Both the position numbers and the translations under genes were made by a program. The notes under the pieces were generated by a model. The model was not told the origin of the DNA and did not search any database. It saw only the letters and a program-made list of their open reading frames with translations. Of a stretch of DNA of 64,000 nt, positions 17,350-26,643 are shown in pieces (position 1 is the stretch's first letter; each line of letters opens with the position of its first letter). The stretch comes from Treponema denticola (lineage in GTDB: Bacteria; Spirochaetota; Spirochaetia; Treponematales; Treponemataceae). The stretch is from NCBI RefSeq assembly GCF_024181405.1, contig NZ_CP051302.1, forward strand, positions 1,860,001-1,924,000, given 5' to 3'.

Positions 17350-18023
17350 TCCAAGGTTTTTAATTCTACAGAAACTTCAAAGCCCTTTTCGTTTTTTACA
17401 ATCTCGGCAAGAGCATAACGGCCTTCCATAAGGGCACCAGGGTTTACCAAAACGGTTTCTCCGATTTTATCGACCGCAAAGGACTCGTGAATATGCCCCG
17501 ACACAACCAAAAGCGGCTTATGTTTTTCGATAAAGGCAGTGATACCCTTTGAGCCCACATGAACCATGGGAGCCACCTTATCGACCTTAGCCCCATGCGG
17601 AGGATTATGACAAACCAAAACCAAGTTACCGGCTTCGGTAATATTTGCTTTTTCAAAGGCATCAGTCAAGTCTTTTACAAGCTCTTCATCGGTTCTTTCA
17701 TAGGGCGTAGTACCTGTAAATTTGCTCCCGCCCCCTGAACCTGCAAAGATAAGCCCTTCAAAATTTTTTACCTCACCCGTAATCGAAACACCGGCATCTT
17801 TTAATTTTTTTTCAAAGTCCGGAGCATCGCAATTCCCCAACACGGCAAAAATATTTTTATGAATCTTTAAAAGCTCGTTTAGAAAAGGAGCCCCCGTTTC
17901 AATCTTTTTAAAAGCAGCAAAGTCCCCTCCAAAAATAAGGGCATCAACCCCATCGGCAACAGGTTTTATCCTTTTTAGTTTTTCAAGATCCCCATGCCCG
18001 TCCGAAATAATCAATAATTTCAT
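17346..18023 (-). CDS. YfcE/MJ0936-type metallophosphoesterase
   Basis: 225 residues with the full two-metal phosphoesterase set: SDGHGD, FGGDF, GNCDAP (GNHD variant), CHNPPHG and SGHIHE, ending in NPGAL. YfcE-like enzymes hydrolyse phosphodiesters in vitro, physiological substrate unknown. Note the first motif is DGH rather than the standard DxH with Thr/Ser. GGAGGG precedes ATG by 12 bases. radA lies upstream on the same strand with 54 bp between. Confidence 0.88.
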   Translation of the reverse strand: MKLLIISDGHGDLEKLKRIKPVADGVDALIFGGDFAAFKKIETGAPFLNELLKIHKNIFAVLGNCDAPDFEKKLKDAGVSITGEVKNFEGLIFAGSGGGSKFTGTTPYERTDEELVKDLTDAFEKANITEAGNLVLVCHNPPHGAKVDKVAPMVHVGSKGITAFIEKHKPLLVVSGHIHESFAVDKIGETVLVNPGALMEGRYALAEIVKNEKGFEVSVELKTLD

Positions 18024-18077
18024 AAGTATTAAACCCTCCTAAACCCATTATACATTATTTTGGGGAAAAAATCAAAA

Positions 18078-19463
18078 TCACCCAAACACCTTCTTTATTG
18101 CCGAGCTTAAATCTTCCGCCTTAAAAAGCTGTGATGTGTTTATGTCTCCGGCTTCGGAATCGGAAGGAGGAGGCGACACGACTTTTGTAAAGCCCATGCT
18201 TTGGGCGGTTTTGATTCTTTGCTTTAATTTTTTGACGCTTCGGATTTCTCCTGCGAGGCTTAACTCGCCAATGTAGGCTCCTTCTTTTTGGGCAGAAATA
18301 TTTGCACGAGCGGAATAAAGAGCAAGTGCTATGGCGAGGTCGGCGGCGGGTTCTTTAAGCCTTATGCCTCCTGCAACGTTTACATAAATATCCTGATCCG
18401 AAAATTGTAAGCCTATTCTTTTTTCCAAAACGGCGGCGATGCGGCTGACGCGGGCGGAATCTATCTTGTCCGAAAAAACCCTTGTAACCGCACCCTTGGC
18501 AGGAACCGTAAGAGCCTGTATTTCTACCATAAAAACACGGCTCCCCTCGCAGACGGGAACGGCAGCGGAACCTGCAGGCAGAGGGCCTGTCCTATTGGTA
18601 ATAAATAATGAAGACGGGTCATCTATGGCTTTTAAACCGCTTTCATCCATGGAGAAAATTCCAAGCTCGTCAACCGAGCCGAAGCGGTTTTTTAGGGCAC
18701 GTAAAAAACGCACATCGTCTTCTGTTCTCTCAAAGGAAATGACCGTGTCCACAAGGTGTTCGAGAACCTTAGGCCCCGCTATGTTTCCGTCCTTTGTTAC
18801 ATGGGCAGTTAAAAATAAAACGCTGTCCCTCTCTTTAACCCAAGATACAAGCTCATGAGCACATAGCTTTAACTGATTTATAGTTCCCGGAACGGCTCCG
18901 GCATCTGCGGAATACATAGTTTGAATGGAATCGATTATGACAAAAACTGGATTTACCTTGTTTAAAACTCTCTCTACATCTTCCAACCTGCAAGTGCATA
19001 AAAGTTCAATATTTTTTAAAGGAAGATTCAGCCTGTCGGCACGGGAACGGATTTGCCCGCCCGATTCTTCTCCCGAAACATACAGAACTTTTTTTACGGA
19101 GCCCGAAGAAGAGGCCGAAGCGGCTTGTAAGAGCAGTGTCGATTTTCCTATGCCCGGATCTCCTCCGATTAAAATTGCCGAACGCTTTACGGCACCTCCG
19201 CCCAGCACCCTGTCAAATTCCGCAATCCCCGTAGAAAGGCGGACGGCATCATTTGCTTCAATAGCATCAAGAGGAACGGAATGAGCTTCTTTTACAAATT
19301 TTTCTGCAATGCTCCTTTCGGCTGCGGAATAATCTTGATTGATTATAACTTCTTCAAAAGTATTCCATTCGCCGCATTCGGGACATCGGCCGAGCCAGCG
19401 GGCTTGAGTGTAACCGCATTTGCTGCAGCGGTGAGCAAGGTCTCCTGTTTTCTTTTTTGCCAT
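18078..19463 (-). CDS. radA: DNA repair protein RadA
   Basis: 461 residues, usual length. An N-terminal C4 zinc finger (CSKCG and CPECGEW) is followed by a RecA-like ATPase with Walker A GGDPGIGKST, the RadA-specific KNRFG motif, and a C-terminal Lon-protease-like domain (INVAGGIRLKEPAADLAIALAL). RadA (Sms) is a helicase that drives branch migration during recombinational repair. AAGGA precedes the ATG. mrp is upstream, 33 bp away, so both may be cotranscribed. Confidence 0.97.
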   Translation of the reverse strand: MAKKKTGDLAHRCSKCGYTQARWLGRCPECGEWNTFEEVIINQDYSAAERSIAEKFVKEAHSVPLDAIEANDAVRLSTGIAEFDRVLGGGAVKRSAILIGGDPGIGKSTLLLQAASASSSGSVKKVLYVSGEESGGQIRSRADRLNLPLKNIELLCTCRLEDVERVLNKVNPVFVIIDSIQTMYSADAGAVPGTINQLKLCAHELVSWVKERDSVLFLTAHVTKDGNIAGPKVLEHLVDTVISFERTEDDVRFLRALKNRFGSVDELGIFSMDESGLKAIDDPSSLFITNRTGPLPAGSAAVPVCEGSRVFMVEIQALTVPAKGAVTRVFSDKIDSARVSRIAAVLEKRIGLQFSDQDIYVNVAGGIRLKEPAADLAIALALYSARANISAQKEGAYIGELSLAGEIRSVKKLKQRIKTAQSMGFTKVVSPPPSDSEAGDINTSQLFKAEDLSSAIKKVFG

Positions 19464-19495
19464 GTGCTTTCCTTAAAATAAACATTCCTATTTAA

Positions 19496-20326
19496 TTAAA
19501 GTTTTGCAATACATTCAACAATAGGATTGAACCATGGTGCATCAATGTTTTCTATTTTGCCTTTATCGCAAGCCTTTGCAATTTCAGGATCAATAGGAAG
19601 TTTTGCAAGAACCGGAATACCATATTCTAAGGCTATTTCATCAATGCCGCTTTCTCCGAAAATATGATAATCTTTTCCGTTATCGGGACAAGTAAAATAC
19701 GAAAAGTTTTCAACCAAACCGATTATTGGTATGTTCATCTTTTTTGCCATATTGACAGCCTTGGCAACTATCATTGAAACGAGTTCCTGAGGAGAAGTCG
19801 CCACAATAATACCGTCTACAGGTATGGATTGAAAAACGGTGAGAGGCACATCGCCGGTTCCGGGAGGCATATCGATAAACATAAAATCAATATCCTTCCA
19901 AATAACGTCCGTCCAAAATTGTTTTACAGTGCCGGCAATTACAGGACCTCTCCATATGACAGGATCGGTTTCATTTTCAAGAAGCAAATTAACCGACATA
20001 ATATCAATTCCGGTTTTAGTCTTTGCAGGAAAAATCCCCGAATCGTTTCCGACAACAGTCCCGGATATTCCGAAAGCTTTAGGAATGGACGGACCTGTAA
20101 TATCGGCATCAAGGATAGCACATTGATAACCTTTTTTTTGGGATTGTACCGCAGATAAGGAAGTAATAAGAGATTTCCCTACTCCGCCCTTACCGCTTAT
20201 AATTGCGATAACTTTTTTAATACTGCTGAGTTTATTCGGACTCTCAATAAAACTGTTCGGCGCAGCAGTTCTTTCATTACAGGTTAAATTACAACCTTCA
20301 CATTCATGATTACAAGTTTGACTCAT
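19496..20326 (-). CDS. mrp: Mrp/NBP35-type iron-sulfur carrier ATPase
   Basis: 276 residues. The deviant Walker A KGGVGKS, the WRGPVIAG segment, IDMPPGTGD and TSPQELV are diagnostic of Mrp/ApbC/NBP35 P-loop proteins that carry [4Fe-4S] clusters. The N-terminus has four cysteines spaced C-x3-C-x2-C-x3-C (CNHECEGCNLTC), like the NBP35 N-terminal cluster. The frame opens at a TTG 12 bases earlier, inside the GAGAGAG ribosome site, so ATG at 20326 is preferred. The C-terminal CPxC pair of classical Mrp is reduced to a single Cys (FTCPDNG), which is odd. Confidence 0.88.
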   Translation of the reverse strand: MSQTCNHECEGCNLTCNERTAAPNSFIESPNKLSSIKKVIAIISGKGGVGKSLITSLSAVQSQKKGYQCAILDADITGPSIPKAFGISGTVVGNDSGIFPAKTKTGIDIMSVNLLLENETDPVIWRGPVIAGTVKQFWTDVIWKDIDFMFIDMPPGTGDVPLTVFQSIPVDGIIVATSPQELVSMIVAKAVNMAKKMNIPIIGLVENFSYFTCPDNGKDYHIFGESGIDEIALEYGIPVLAKLPIDPEIAKACDKGKIENIDAPWFNPIVECIAKL

Positions 20327-20365
20327 ACTCTCTCTCAAAATAAAAATTTATTGGGAAACATACTC

Positions 20366-20393
20366 AATATATTAATAATTACTATACATTCAA
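20366..20393 (-). promoter_or_regulatory. Probable promoter of mrp-radA
   Basis: TTGAAT (20393-20388), 16 bp, TATATT (20371-20366), with a normal leader to the ATG at 20326. Confidence 0.45.
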
Positions 20394-20421
20394 TTTGAAA
20401 AGACTTCAAGTAGGCGTAAAA

Positions 20422-20472
20422 GATTGAAACTATGTTAAAACCCTTGACCGATTTTCAATCCTATGTTAGAAT
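20422..20472 (+). promoter_or_regulatory. Promoter of ABC pair B with an inverted repeat around the -35 box
   Basis: TTGACC (20444-20449), 17 bp, TAGAAT (20467-20472) with an extended TGT before it. An 8-bp perfect inverted repeat, GATTGAAA (20422-20429) and TTTCAATC (20453-20460), brackets the -35 box, and TATGTTA occurs twice (20431-20437 and 20462-20468). This is the layout of an operator; the regulator is not adjacent. Confidence 0.6.
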
Positions 20473-20511
20473 AGTCTTACATATTTAAACCTTAAGTTTA
20501 GAGAGGAAATT

Positions 20512-22314
20512 ATGGAAAAAAACGATACAAAATTAAACATTTTTAACAATATTTTCTATTATTTAGGAGTTTGGTTAAAAACATTTCCGGCAGGCATTTT
20601 CTTTATGATTGTTTCGGTACCTATCCGTATTTTTATGATTTATCAAACCATTCTTATCCCTAAAACAATTATAGTGGGTATTGAAACCGGAGCAGAGGCT
20701 AAGCCTATTTTACTTTCCATTTTGACGGCAGGTATTTTGATAACGGCCTGTAAAATTATCATACAGGTGCTTGAAACAAAGTTGATGGCTCTAGGCTCCC
20801 GTCCTTTATTCCATATTTATTCGGTACCTGTAAATAAAAAAATGTTTGAGCTTAACTATCAAACCCTTATTTCTCCCGAAGTGCAAACAAAAATAACCAA
20901 GGTAAAAAACATAGTCATGACGGGAAGCTCGGGCGGCCCCTTTCATTTTTTCGGACTTAATTTATCCTTTCTTTTAACCGCAGTTGTAGGAGCTTTTTTC
21001 TTCAGTTCAGGTATTATAAGCATCGACTTAATTCTTCTATTTATCGTCTTGGCTTCAGGAACCGTAAATTTACTGTACGGAATCTATACGGGAAAATATA
21101 CACAAAAAAACATGGAAGACCGCGGTGATGACGAAAAAAAAGAGAGCTACATTCTTACAACGTCGGAAGACAGACGCTTTGCAAAAGACATCCGCCTTTA
21201 TAAAATGAAAGATTGGCTGATCGAAAACTTTGAACACTATCACGGACGAGTAAAAAAATTTTTGAGAGCAGAATCGAATGTACAGGCAGGAGGAAAAATT
21301 CTAAATGCCTTAATGATTTTTATAAGAGATGTTTTTGCCTATATTTACTTAATTTATCAATTAAACGCCGGAACCATTGCCGTTTCTCAATTCGTTTTTC
21401 TTATAGGCTTGGTTATGGAATTCTCAAAATGGATGGACGCTATTGTTCTTCAGATAAGTAACCTGATTATATTTAACAGCGAATTAAGTCAAATAAGAAT
21501 TTTTTTAAACACTCCCGATGAAAAAACAGGCGGAGAGCTTACCGTAAATGATACGAGCGAAAAACCTTCAATCGAATTTAAAAATCTTTCCTTTAGATAT
21601 TCGGAAAACGCAGCATGGATTTTTAAAGACTTTAATTTAAAAATTGATGCCGGAGAAAAACTTGCTCTTGTCGGTATCAATGGAGCGGGAAAAACAACTC
21701 TTATGCATCTTTTAATGGGACTTTTAGAACCCACCGAGGGCTCCGTTTTAATTGACGGAAAAAGCAGCACGGATTTTAAAAAAGAAGAATACTATAATTT
21801 ATTTTCTCCGGTATTTCAGGATATAAATATTTTTCCGGAAACTTTTGCAGCCAATATTGCCGGAACGGAAAATATCAATGAAAAAAAATTAAAAGATGCA
21901 ATTACTTCTAGCGGTTTAAATGAAATGGTTTCAAATCTCCCGAATGGCAGCCAAACTATTTTAGTAAAGGAAAGCAATGATGAAGCAATCGATTTATCGG
22001 GCGGGCAAAATCAAAGAATGCTGCTTGCCAGAGCTCTTTATAAAAATGCAAAAATAAATATTCTGGATGAACCGACAGCCGCCCTTGACCCGATCGCGGA
22101 AAGTAGAATATATGAAGAGTATGACGCGATGAGTAAAGAAAAAACTTCTATTTTTATTTCGCACAGACTCGCATCTACAAAATTTTGTGACAGGATTATT
22201 TTACTAGAACACGGAAAAATAATAGAAGAAGGCACTCATAATGAACTTATGAATCAAAATAAAACATACAGAAACATGTATGATGTTCAAAGTAAGTATT
22301 ATAGGCAAGCCTAA
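20512..22314 (+). CDS. ABC exporter half-transporter, pair B first subunit
   Basis: 600 residues: membrane domain about 20-330, ATPase domain about 360-600 with Walker A GINGAGKTT, signature DLSGGQNQR, Walker B NILDEPTAALD and SHRLAST. The signature and Walker B style (DEPTAALDP) resemble ABC proteins of peptide or bacteriocin-associated exporters in low-GC bacteria. GAGAGG is the ribosome site. A second half follows after 126-132 bp, so this is a heterodimer gene pair. No precursor peptide or accessory protease gene was found beside it. Confidence 0.88.
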   Translation: MEKNDTKLNIFNNIFYYLGVWLKTFPAGIFFMIVSVPIRIFMIYQTILIPKTIIVGIETGAEAKPILLSILTAGILITACKIIIQVLETKLMALGSRPLFHIYSVPVNKKMFELNYQTLISPEVQTKITKVKNIVMTGSSGGPFHFFGLNLSFLLTAVVGAFFFSSGIISIDLILLFIVLASGTVNLLYGIYTGKYTQKNMEDRGDDEKKESYILTTSEDRRFAKDIRLYKMKDWLIENFEHYHGRVKKFLRAESNVQAGGKILNALMIFIRDVFAYIYLIYQLNAGTIAVSQFVFLIGLVMEFSKWMDAIVLQISNLIIFNSELSQIRIFLNTPDEKTGGELTVNDTSEKPSIEFKNLSFRYSENAAWIFKDFNLKIDAGEKLALVGINGAGKTTLMHLLMGLLEPTEGSVLIDGKSSTDFKKEEYYNLFSPVFQDINIFPETFAANIAGTENINEKKLKDAITSSGLNEMVSNLPNGSQTILVKESNDEAIDLSGGQNQRMLLARALYKNAKINILDEPTAALDPIAESRIYEEYDAMSKEKTSIFISHRLASTKFCDRIILLEHGKIIEEGTHNELMNQNKTYRNMYDVQSKYYRQA

Positions 22315-22426
22315 AAACTTTGTTAGATTTTTAGACTTGCCTGACGAGTTTTTAATAAGTCTTTAACTTATTAAAAACATCGCAAATAAATTTAAGGAAG
22401 CCCTCTAAAAATTGAAGTTTTTAGAG
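22303..22426 (+). repeat. Three consecutive hairpins between the pair B exporter genes
   Basis: Hairpin 1: arms 22303-22317 and 22328-22342, fourteen of fifteen positions paired, overlapping the stop of the first gene. Hairpin 2: GTTTTTAATAAG (22348-22359) and 22367-22378, twelve perfect pairs, 7-base loop. Hairpin 3: CTCTAAAAA (22403-22411) and 22418-22426, nine perfect pairs, 6-base loop. None ends in a T run, so they are not plain terminators. Hairpin 3 is eight bases before the AAGGAG site of the second gene and could affect mRNA stability or translation of it. Confidence 0.7.
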
Positions 22427-22446
22427 ACCATAACAAGGAGATGAAA

Positions 22447-24264
22447 ATGAAGAGGCTTAAAAGATTTTTTAGAATGTTTTTTTATGTTGAAAAAATAGAA
22501 AGGGGGCTAATGTGGAACAGCATCTTTTTTAATATAATAGAGGCCATACGGCCTTTTTGCCTCCTTTATTTATCCAAGATAATTATTGAAACAGTAACAT
22601 CACAAAGATTACCGAGTGAAGTTTTAAGATTGACCATTATTCTTTTAGCGGCATTTATGGTTTTATCGATAATTTCAGGAATATTGGACAAACGTTTTAT
22701 GTACCATTATAAATGTTTTTCTAAAAAACATACTATGGAAAAAGCTCTTAAAGTTTTAAGATTAAATTTTGAACTTACCGAACAAAACGAATTTCAAAAC
22801 GATTTAAATTCAATCAAGCAATTTGAACGCTTTATAGTTTTTTCTCATGGTGATTTTATAAAAAACACAGGCACCTGTATAGCCGGATTTATAGGAGCAG
22901 GCATCGCCCTATATTTTTTTATAGGCCTTTTTACTCCCCAAGGCTTTATGGGGCTTTCAGGAGCATTTATAAATTCAGCCTTTTTAATTCTTTTGATTGC
23001 CTTTAATATAATTTCTTTTTATTTGTCAAAATATATTTATAAAAAATTCGGAGAACATATTTCGGAAGAAGTCAAAACAAATGCCCGTTATCTAAAATCT
23101 TATATGAATTTAATTTATGATTATAGAACAGGAAAGGATATTAGATTATATGATAAGGCCTTAGCCGAAAAGTATACAGGCACCTATCTTGCAATGCAAA
23201 AAAGTACTCATGATTTTATGGCAAAGTTTTTTTCCCGTACTATAGGGTCAGCTAAACTCCTCGAAGGATCTCTTTTGCTTTTAGTTTTTTTATTTGTAGG
23301 TTTAAAAGCCGTTTACGGTTCCATTGCCTTGAGTGAAGTCTTTTTTTTCATAGGAGCTATAAATGTTTTTTCGGCTCAAGTATCTGAAGCTATGGACGGA
23401 TTAACTACTCTTGTTGCTTCAGATAAATCCCGTAAAAAATTATTAAACTTCCTCGACATAGACGAAAAAAAATACTCAGGAAAACTTTCCATAAACAAAG
23501 ACGAGCCAATCGTATTTGAATTAAAAAATATAAGTTTTAAATATCCCGACCGAGATAAATATGCTCTTAAAAATATAAACCTAAAAATAGATTCAAGTCA
23601 AAAACTTGCAATGGTTGGTAAAAACGGATCGGGAAAAACCACTCTTATCAAATTACTTGTAAGACTTTACGAGCCGACTGAAGGAGAAATACTTTTAAAC
23701 GGAGTAAACATAAAAGAATATGATTATGATGAGTACATAGATGTGTTCTCGGTTGTCTTTCAAGACTTTAAATTACTGTCTCTTAAATTAGGCGAGAATG
23801 TTTCCGCCTCAAGTTCTTATGACGAAAAAAAGGTTGCCGATGCTCTTTCAAAAACGGGCATGGAAGCTTTTTATAAAAAGCATGGAGCCGAAGCCTATCT
23901 ATATCAAAACTTTGACATAGGCGGAATTGAAGCCTCCGGCGGAGAAGCTCAAAAAATTGCAATGGCACGCGCAATTTATCACGGAGGCAAAATCTTTATT
24001 TTGGATGAACCTACGGCAGCCCTCGATCCTATTTCGGAAGCAGAGATTTATTCTCATTTTGATAATATAACTTCAAAAAATACTGCAATCTATATTTCGC
24101 ACCGGCTTTCATCTTGTAAATTCTGCGATAAAATTGCCGTTATGGATGAAGGCAGTCTTGTTCAATACGGAAATCATAACGAGCTCGTTTCCGATATAAA
24201 CGGCAAGTACTATGAACTTTGGAATGCACAAGCAAAATACTATCAAGAGGACAAAAGTTCTTAA
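22447..24264 (+). CDS. ABC exporter half-transporter, pair B second subunit
   Basis: About 605 residues: membrane domain about 15-330, ATPase domain about 350-600 with Walker A GKNGSGKTT, signature EASGGEAQK, Walker B FILDEPTAALD and SHRLSSC. The signature departs from LSGGQ (ASGGE), as often seen in the less active half of heterodimers. Two ATGs lie six bases apart; the first (22441) touches the AAGGAG site, so the second is the better start. It lies downstream of three hairpins and is followed 45 bp later by the J-domain gene. Confidence 0.87.
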   Translation: MKRLKRFFRMFFYVEKIERGLMWNSIFFNIIEAIRPFCLLYLSKIIIETVTSQRLPSEVLRLTIILLAAFMVLSIISGILDKRFMYHYKCFSKKHTMEKALKVLRLNFELTEQNEFQNDLNSIKQFERFIVFSHGDFIKNTGTCIAGFIGAGIALYFFIGLFTPQGFMGLSGAFINSAFLILLIAFNIISFYLSKYIYKKFGEHISEEVKTNARYLKSYMNLIYDYRTGKDIRLYDKALAEKYTGTYLAMQKSTHDFMAKFFSRTIGSAKLLEGSLLLLVFLFVGLKAVYGSIALSEVFFFIGAINVFSAQVSEAMDGLTTLVASDKSRKKLLNFLDIDEKKYSGKLSINKDEPIVFELKNISFKYPDRDKYALKNINLKIDSSQKLAMVGKNGSGKTTLIKLLVRLYEPTEGEILLNGVNIKEYDYDEYIDVFSVVFQDFKLLSLKLGENVSASSSYDEKKVADALSKTGMEAFYKKHGAEAYLYQNFDIGGIEASGGEAQKIAMARAIYHGGKIFILDEPTAALDPISEAEIYSHFDNITSKNTAIYISHRLSSCKFCDKIAVMDEGSLVQYGNHNELVSDINGKYYELWNAQAKYYQEDKSS

Positions 24265-24272
24265 ATTTCCAG

Positions 24273-24301
24273 TTGACTATTTACATATCCTCTATTATAA
24301 T
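24273..24301 (+). promoter_or_regulatory. Promoter giving a leaderless J-domain mRNA
   Basis: TTGACT (24273-24278), 17 bp, TATAAT (24296-24301). The ATG at 24309 follows after seven bases and lacks any Shine-Dalgarno sequence. This is one of the best promoter matches in the window. Confidence 0.7.
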
Positions 24302-24308
24302 TATTCTT

Positions 24309-24896
24309 ATGATAGCACAAGATAGTTTTAATAATGATATAAAAAATTTTATTATAATAGCACAAAGTATTTCAAAAGAAGAAATAAAAAAAGAATATTA
24401 TACTCTTGTAAAAAAATATCATCCCGATATGTATACAAACAATAAAACCCAATATGATAAATACATGATGATTTTAAACCATGTGTATTCAAATATAAAA
24501 ACAAACTCCAAGGCAGAATCTAAAATAATAAGTGATGAATATGAAAAAATGAAAGTAAATGGAAAATATAGGTTTATTAACAGAGATAAAAAAGCCGAAC
24601 ACATTTCGGACAAGTCTCTTTTTTTATATAAAATGGGATTAGATAAAATTTTTTGGTCACGGGATTATCTTTGCGCACATCCTCTGTCGGAAGGCTTCGG
24701 TGATGAAATAGTAGTTGAAATATCTCAAGCTCTTTATCAGGCTATTAAGTACTTAACGGACTCCATCAAAATAGGAAAAAACAATAACTGGATAAATGAA
24801 GCAAAAGAAAAAATTCAATGGGCATATGAAATGAATAGCCGCATTACAAAAAATTTATACGATATGAATTTTACTAAAACTGTAGTATTTTCTTAA
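24309..24896 (+). CDS. Small J-domain (DnaJ-like) protein
   Basis: 195 residues. The N-terminal 60 residues form a J domain: helix II KEEIKKEYYTLVKKYHPDMY carries the HPD tripeptide that stimulates Hsp70 ATPase, followed by helix III DKYMMILNHVYSNIK. There is no Gly/Phe region or zinc finger, so it is a class III J protein. The C-terminal 130 residues match no family known to me and may select the client. The longer frame upstream overlaps the exporter gene and lies before the promoter, so ATG at 24309 is the start. No DnaK gene is nearby. Confidence 0.78.
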   Translation: MIAQDSFNNDIKNFIIIAQSISKEEIKKEYYTLVKKYHPDMYTNNKTQYDKYMMILNHVYSNIKTNSKAESKIISDEYEKMKVNGKYRFINRDKKAEHISDKSLFLYKMGLDKIFWSRDYLCAHPLSEGFGDEIVVEISQALYQAIKYLTDSIKIGKNNNWINEAKEKIQWAYEMNSRITKNLYDMNFTKTVVFS

Positions 24897-26641
24897 TTGA
24901 TAAAATTTTCATTTATCAGATGTATTTTTAAAAAATATTCTATCTCAATTCTTACACGGGATAAAAAATGTTTATCCAAGATAGTTTCGGATAAGGAATT
25001 ATAATCCGGGAAATGAAGATATAGATAAGGCATAGACAAAAGAAGAGTTTTAATTTCTCCATCAGAAGAAACTATTTTTCCGATAAAAATATTTTTAAGC
25101 CTAAGAAGCTTTTCTTTTTCGGAAATTAAAAAATCTTTTATAACTTTTTCTTTATCTGCATAATCATAGCATATAAAATTTTTTTTATCATTATTTTTAT
25201 TTATAGAACAAGATGCTTCATAATTTAAATCAATAACCCCTCCGCACGAATAAAAATCGTCTATGATTTTTTTTGCCGTATCAAAATGTATTTTTTTTGA
25301 ATTTAGTTCCAAACCTGATTGTCCTATATCAAAAAAGTTTTCTTTAGAAGCAAAAAGTTTTTTATAAAGCTCTCCGTAATTTTTTAAATTAGGAGAAGTA
25401 AAAACAAGACTGCCGTCTTTGCCCTTTTCAAAACTAAGCTTATTCGGAAACAAAGATTCTCCCGTGTAAAGACTTTTTATTTTGGAAATATCCGAAAATA
25501 CATTTTTAACTTGATAGCTTAATTTTGAATGACTGAAGCCCTGCCCCCACGAAAAATCCAAACCTGTATGAAAAATAGGAAGGCCGTCAAAAGCCAATCT
25601 TTCGGCAAGAGCTAAGGCAGCAAGCCCCACCGAGCCCATAGCTTCAAATCTTAAAGGTAAAATATTCTTTTCTTTTAAAACGGAAAAAAAAGAACTTGCC
25701 GCGTAATCTTGGCCGGAATAATCGGTAAAGAAAAAAGCCTTATTTCCATTTAGCTTTACAAGCAAAGAAGGATTCGATGTCAAATCGGCAATAATGGGAA
25801 TATCTAAATCCGTAATACCGATAAAGGCTTTTTGAATCCAATATTGCGACTCAAGCAAAACAACAGCGTCAGGTCTTATTTCGGGATAAAGCCCTGCAAA
25901 AGCAGCATCGACAGCAAGAACAAAAAGCCTATCCCTGTTTTCTTTTATAAACTCGACAGAAGAATCAAGAGATGGCCCGGCTCCTATTACAATAATAGGT
26001 TTATTAACCGATTTTTCAATTAAAGAACCGAAACAAGAATTTATATTTAAAGCCGAAGTTTTATCGGGACTCTTTACAATAGAGCGTAAGATCGAATAAT
26101 AGTTTTTAAAAAAATTACGGGCATAATTTCTGCCGAATTGAATTAAAGTTAATCGGTTAATCCATATTTGCGAAATATATTGAGAGATAAAATCAAAGGC
26201 TTGAGAATAAAAGGATTGATTTAAAGCCGCTCCTCCCGAAAAATCTATTCTTATAACGCGTCTAATTTTTTTTCCTTTAATAAAATCATCAAGCCGGTTT
26301 AATAAGATATTTACCGAATCCGTGCCCGTATATAAAAATTTAGAGTTCTCTAAAATATTTTTATCGATTTTGTTTTTTGAAAGCTTCAACAGATCTTCAT
26401 CAGCTTCCAAACCGATGGCAAAAGAATCCGGCGGGAGTTTTTCTAAAAGCTCTTTTAATCCGTATCCCAAAACCGGAGATACACAAAGAACCAATGTTTC
26501 ATTTTGAATTACAATAGAAGAAATTAATTGTAGAATATTTTTTTGCGGTGAACGTTTTGAATATAAGTACTTGTCTTTGTATAAAACCGAAAAACCTGAG
26601 TCAATCGGAATGAGCTCAGGTTTTTCATTATTTGCAGTCAT
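24893..26641 (-). CDS. MAF/MptE-like DUF115 protein
   Basis: 582 residues. The central region has VIGAGPSLDSSVEFI, VDAAFAGLYPEIRPDAVV and the later FHTGLDFSWGQGFSH, the pattern of DUF115 (MptE-like), the core of motility accessory factors (Maf) that glycosylate flagellins with nonulosonic acids in several genera. Treponemal flagellins are known to be glycosylated, so a role there is possible but unproven. It follows the PpiD/SurA-like gene after two bases with no ribosome site, so it is probably translated by coupling. Its stop shares TTAA with the J-domain gene. Confidence 0.78.
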   Translation of the reverse strand: MTANNEKPELIPIDSGFSVLYKDKYLYSKRSPQKNILQLISSIVIQNETLVLCVSPVLGYGLKELLEKLPPDSFAIGLEADEDLLKLSKNKIDKNILENSKFLYTGTDSVNILLNRLDDFIKGKKIRRVIRIDFSGGAALNQSFYSQAFDFISQYISQIWINRLTLIQFGRNYARNFFKNYYSILRSIVKSPDKTSALNINSCFGSLIEKSVNKPIIVIGAGPSLDSSVEFIKENRDRLFVLAVDAAFAGLYPEIRPDAVVLLESQYWIQKAFIGITDLDIPIIADLTSNPSLLVKLNGNKAFFFTDYSGQDYAASSFFSVLKEKNILPLRFEAMGSVGLAALALAERLAFDGLPIFHTGLDFSWGQGFSHSKLSYQVKNVFSDISKIKSLYTGESLFPNKLSFEKGKDGSLVFTSPNLKNYGELYKKLFASKENFFDIGQSGLELNSKKIHFDTAKKIIDDFYSCGGVIDLNYEASCSINKNNDKKNFICYDYADKEKVIKDFLISEKEKLLRLKNIFIGKIVSSDGEIKTLLLSMPYLYLHFPDYNSLSETILDKHFLSRVRIEIEYFLKIHLINENFIN

Positions 26642-26643
26642 TC

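Noticed and set aside
22303-22378. Hairpins after the first pair B gene read as a terminator
   Set aside because: Stems are strong, but neither is followed by a T run, and the second exporter gene needs the readthrough.
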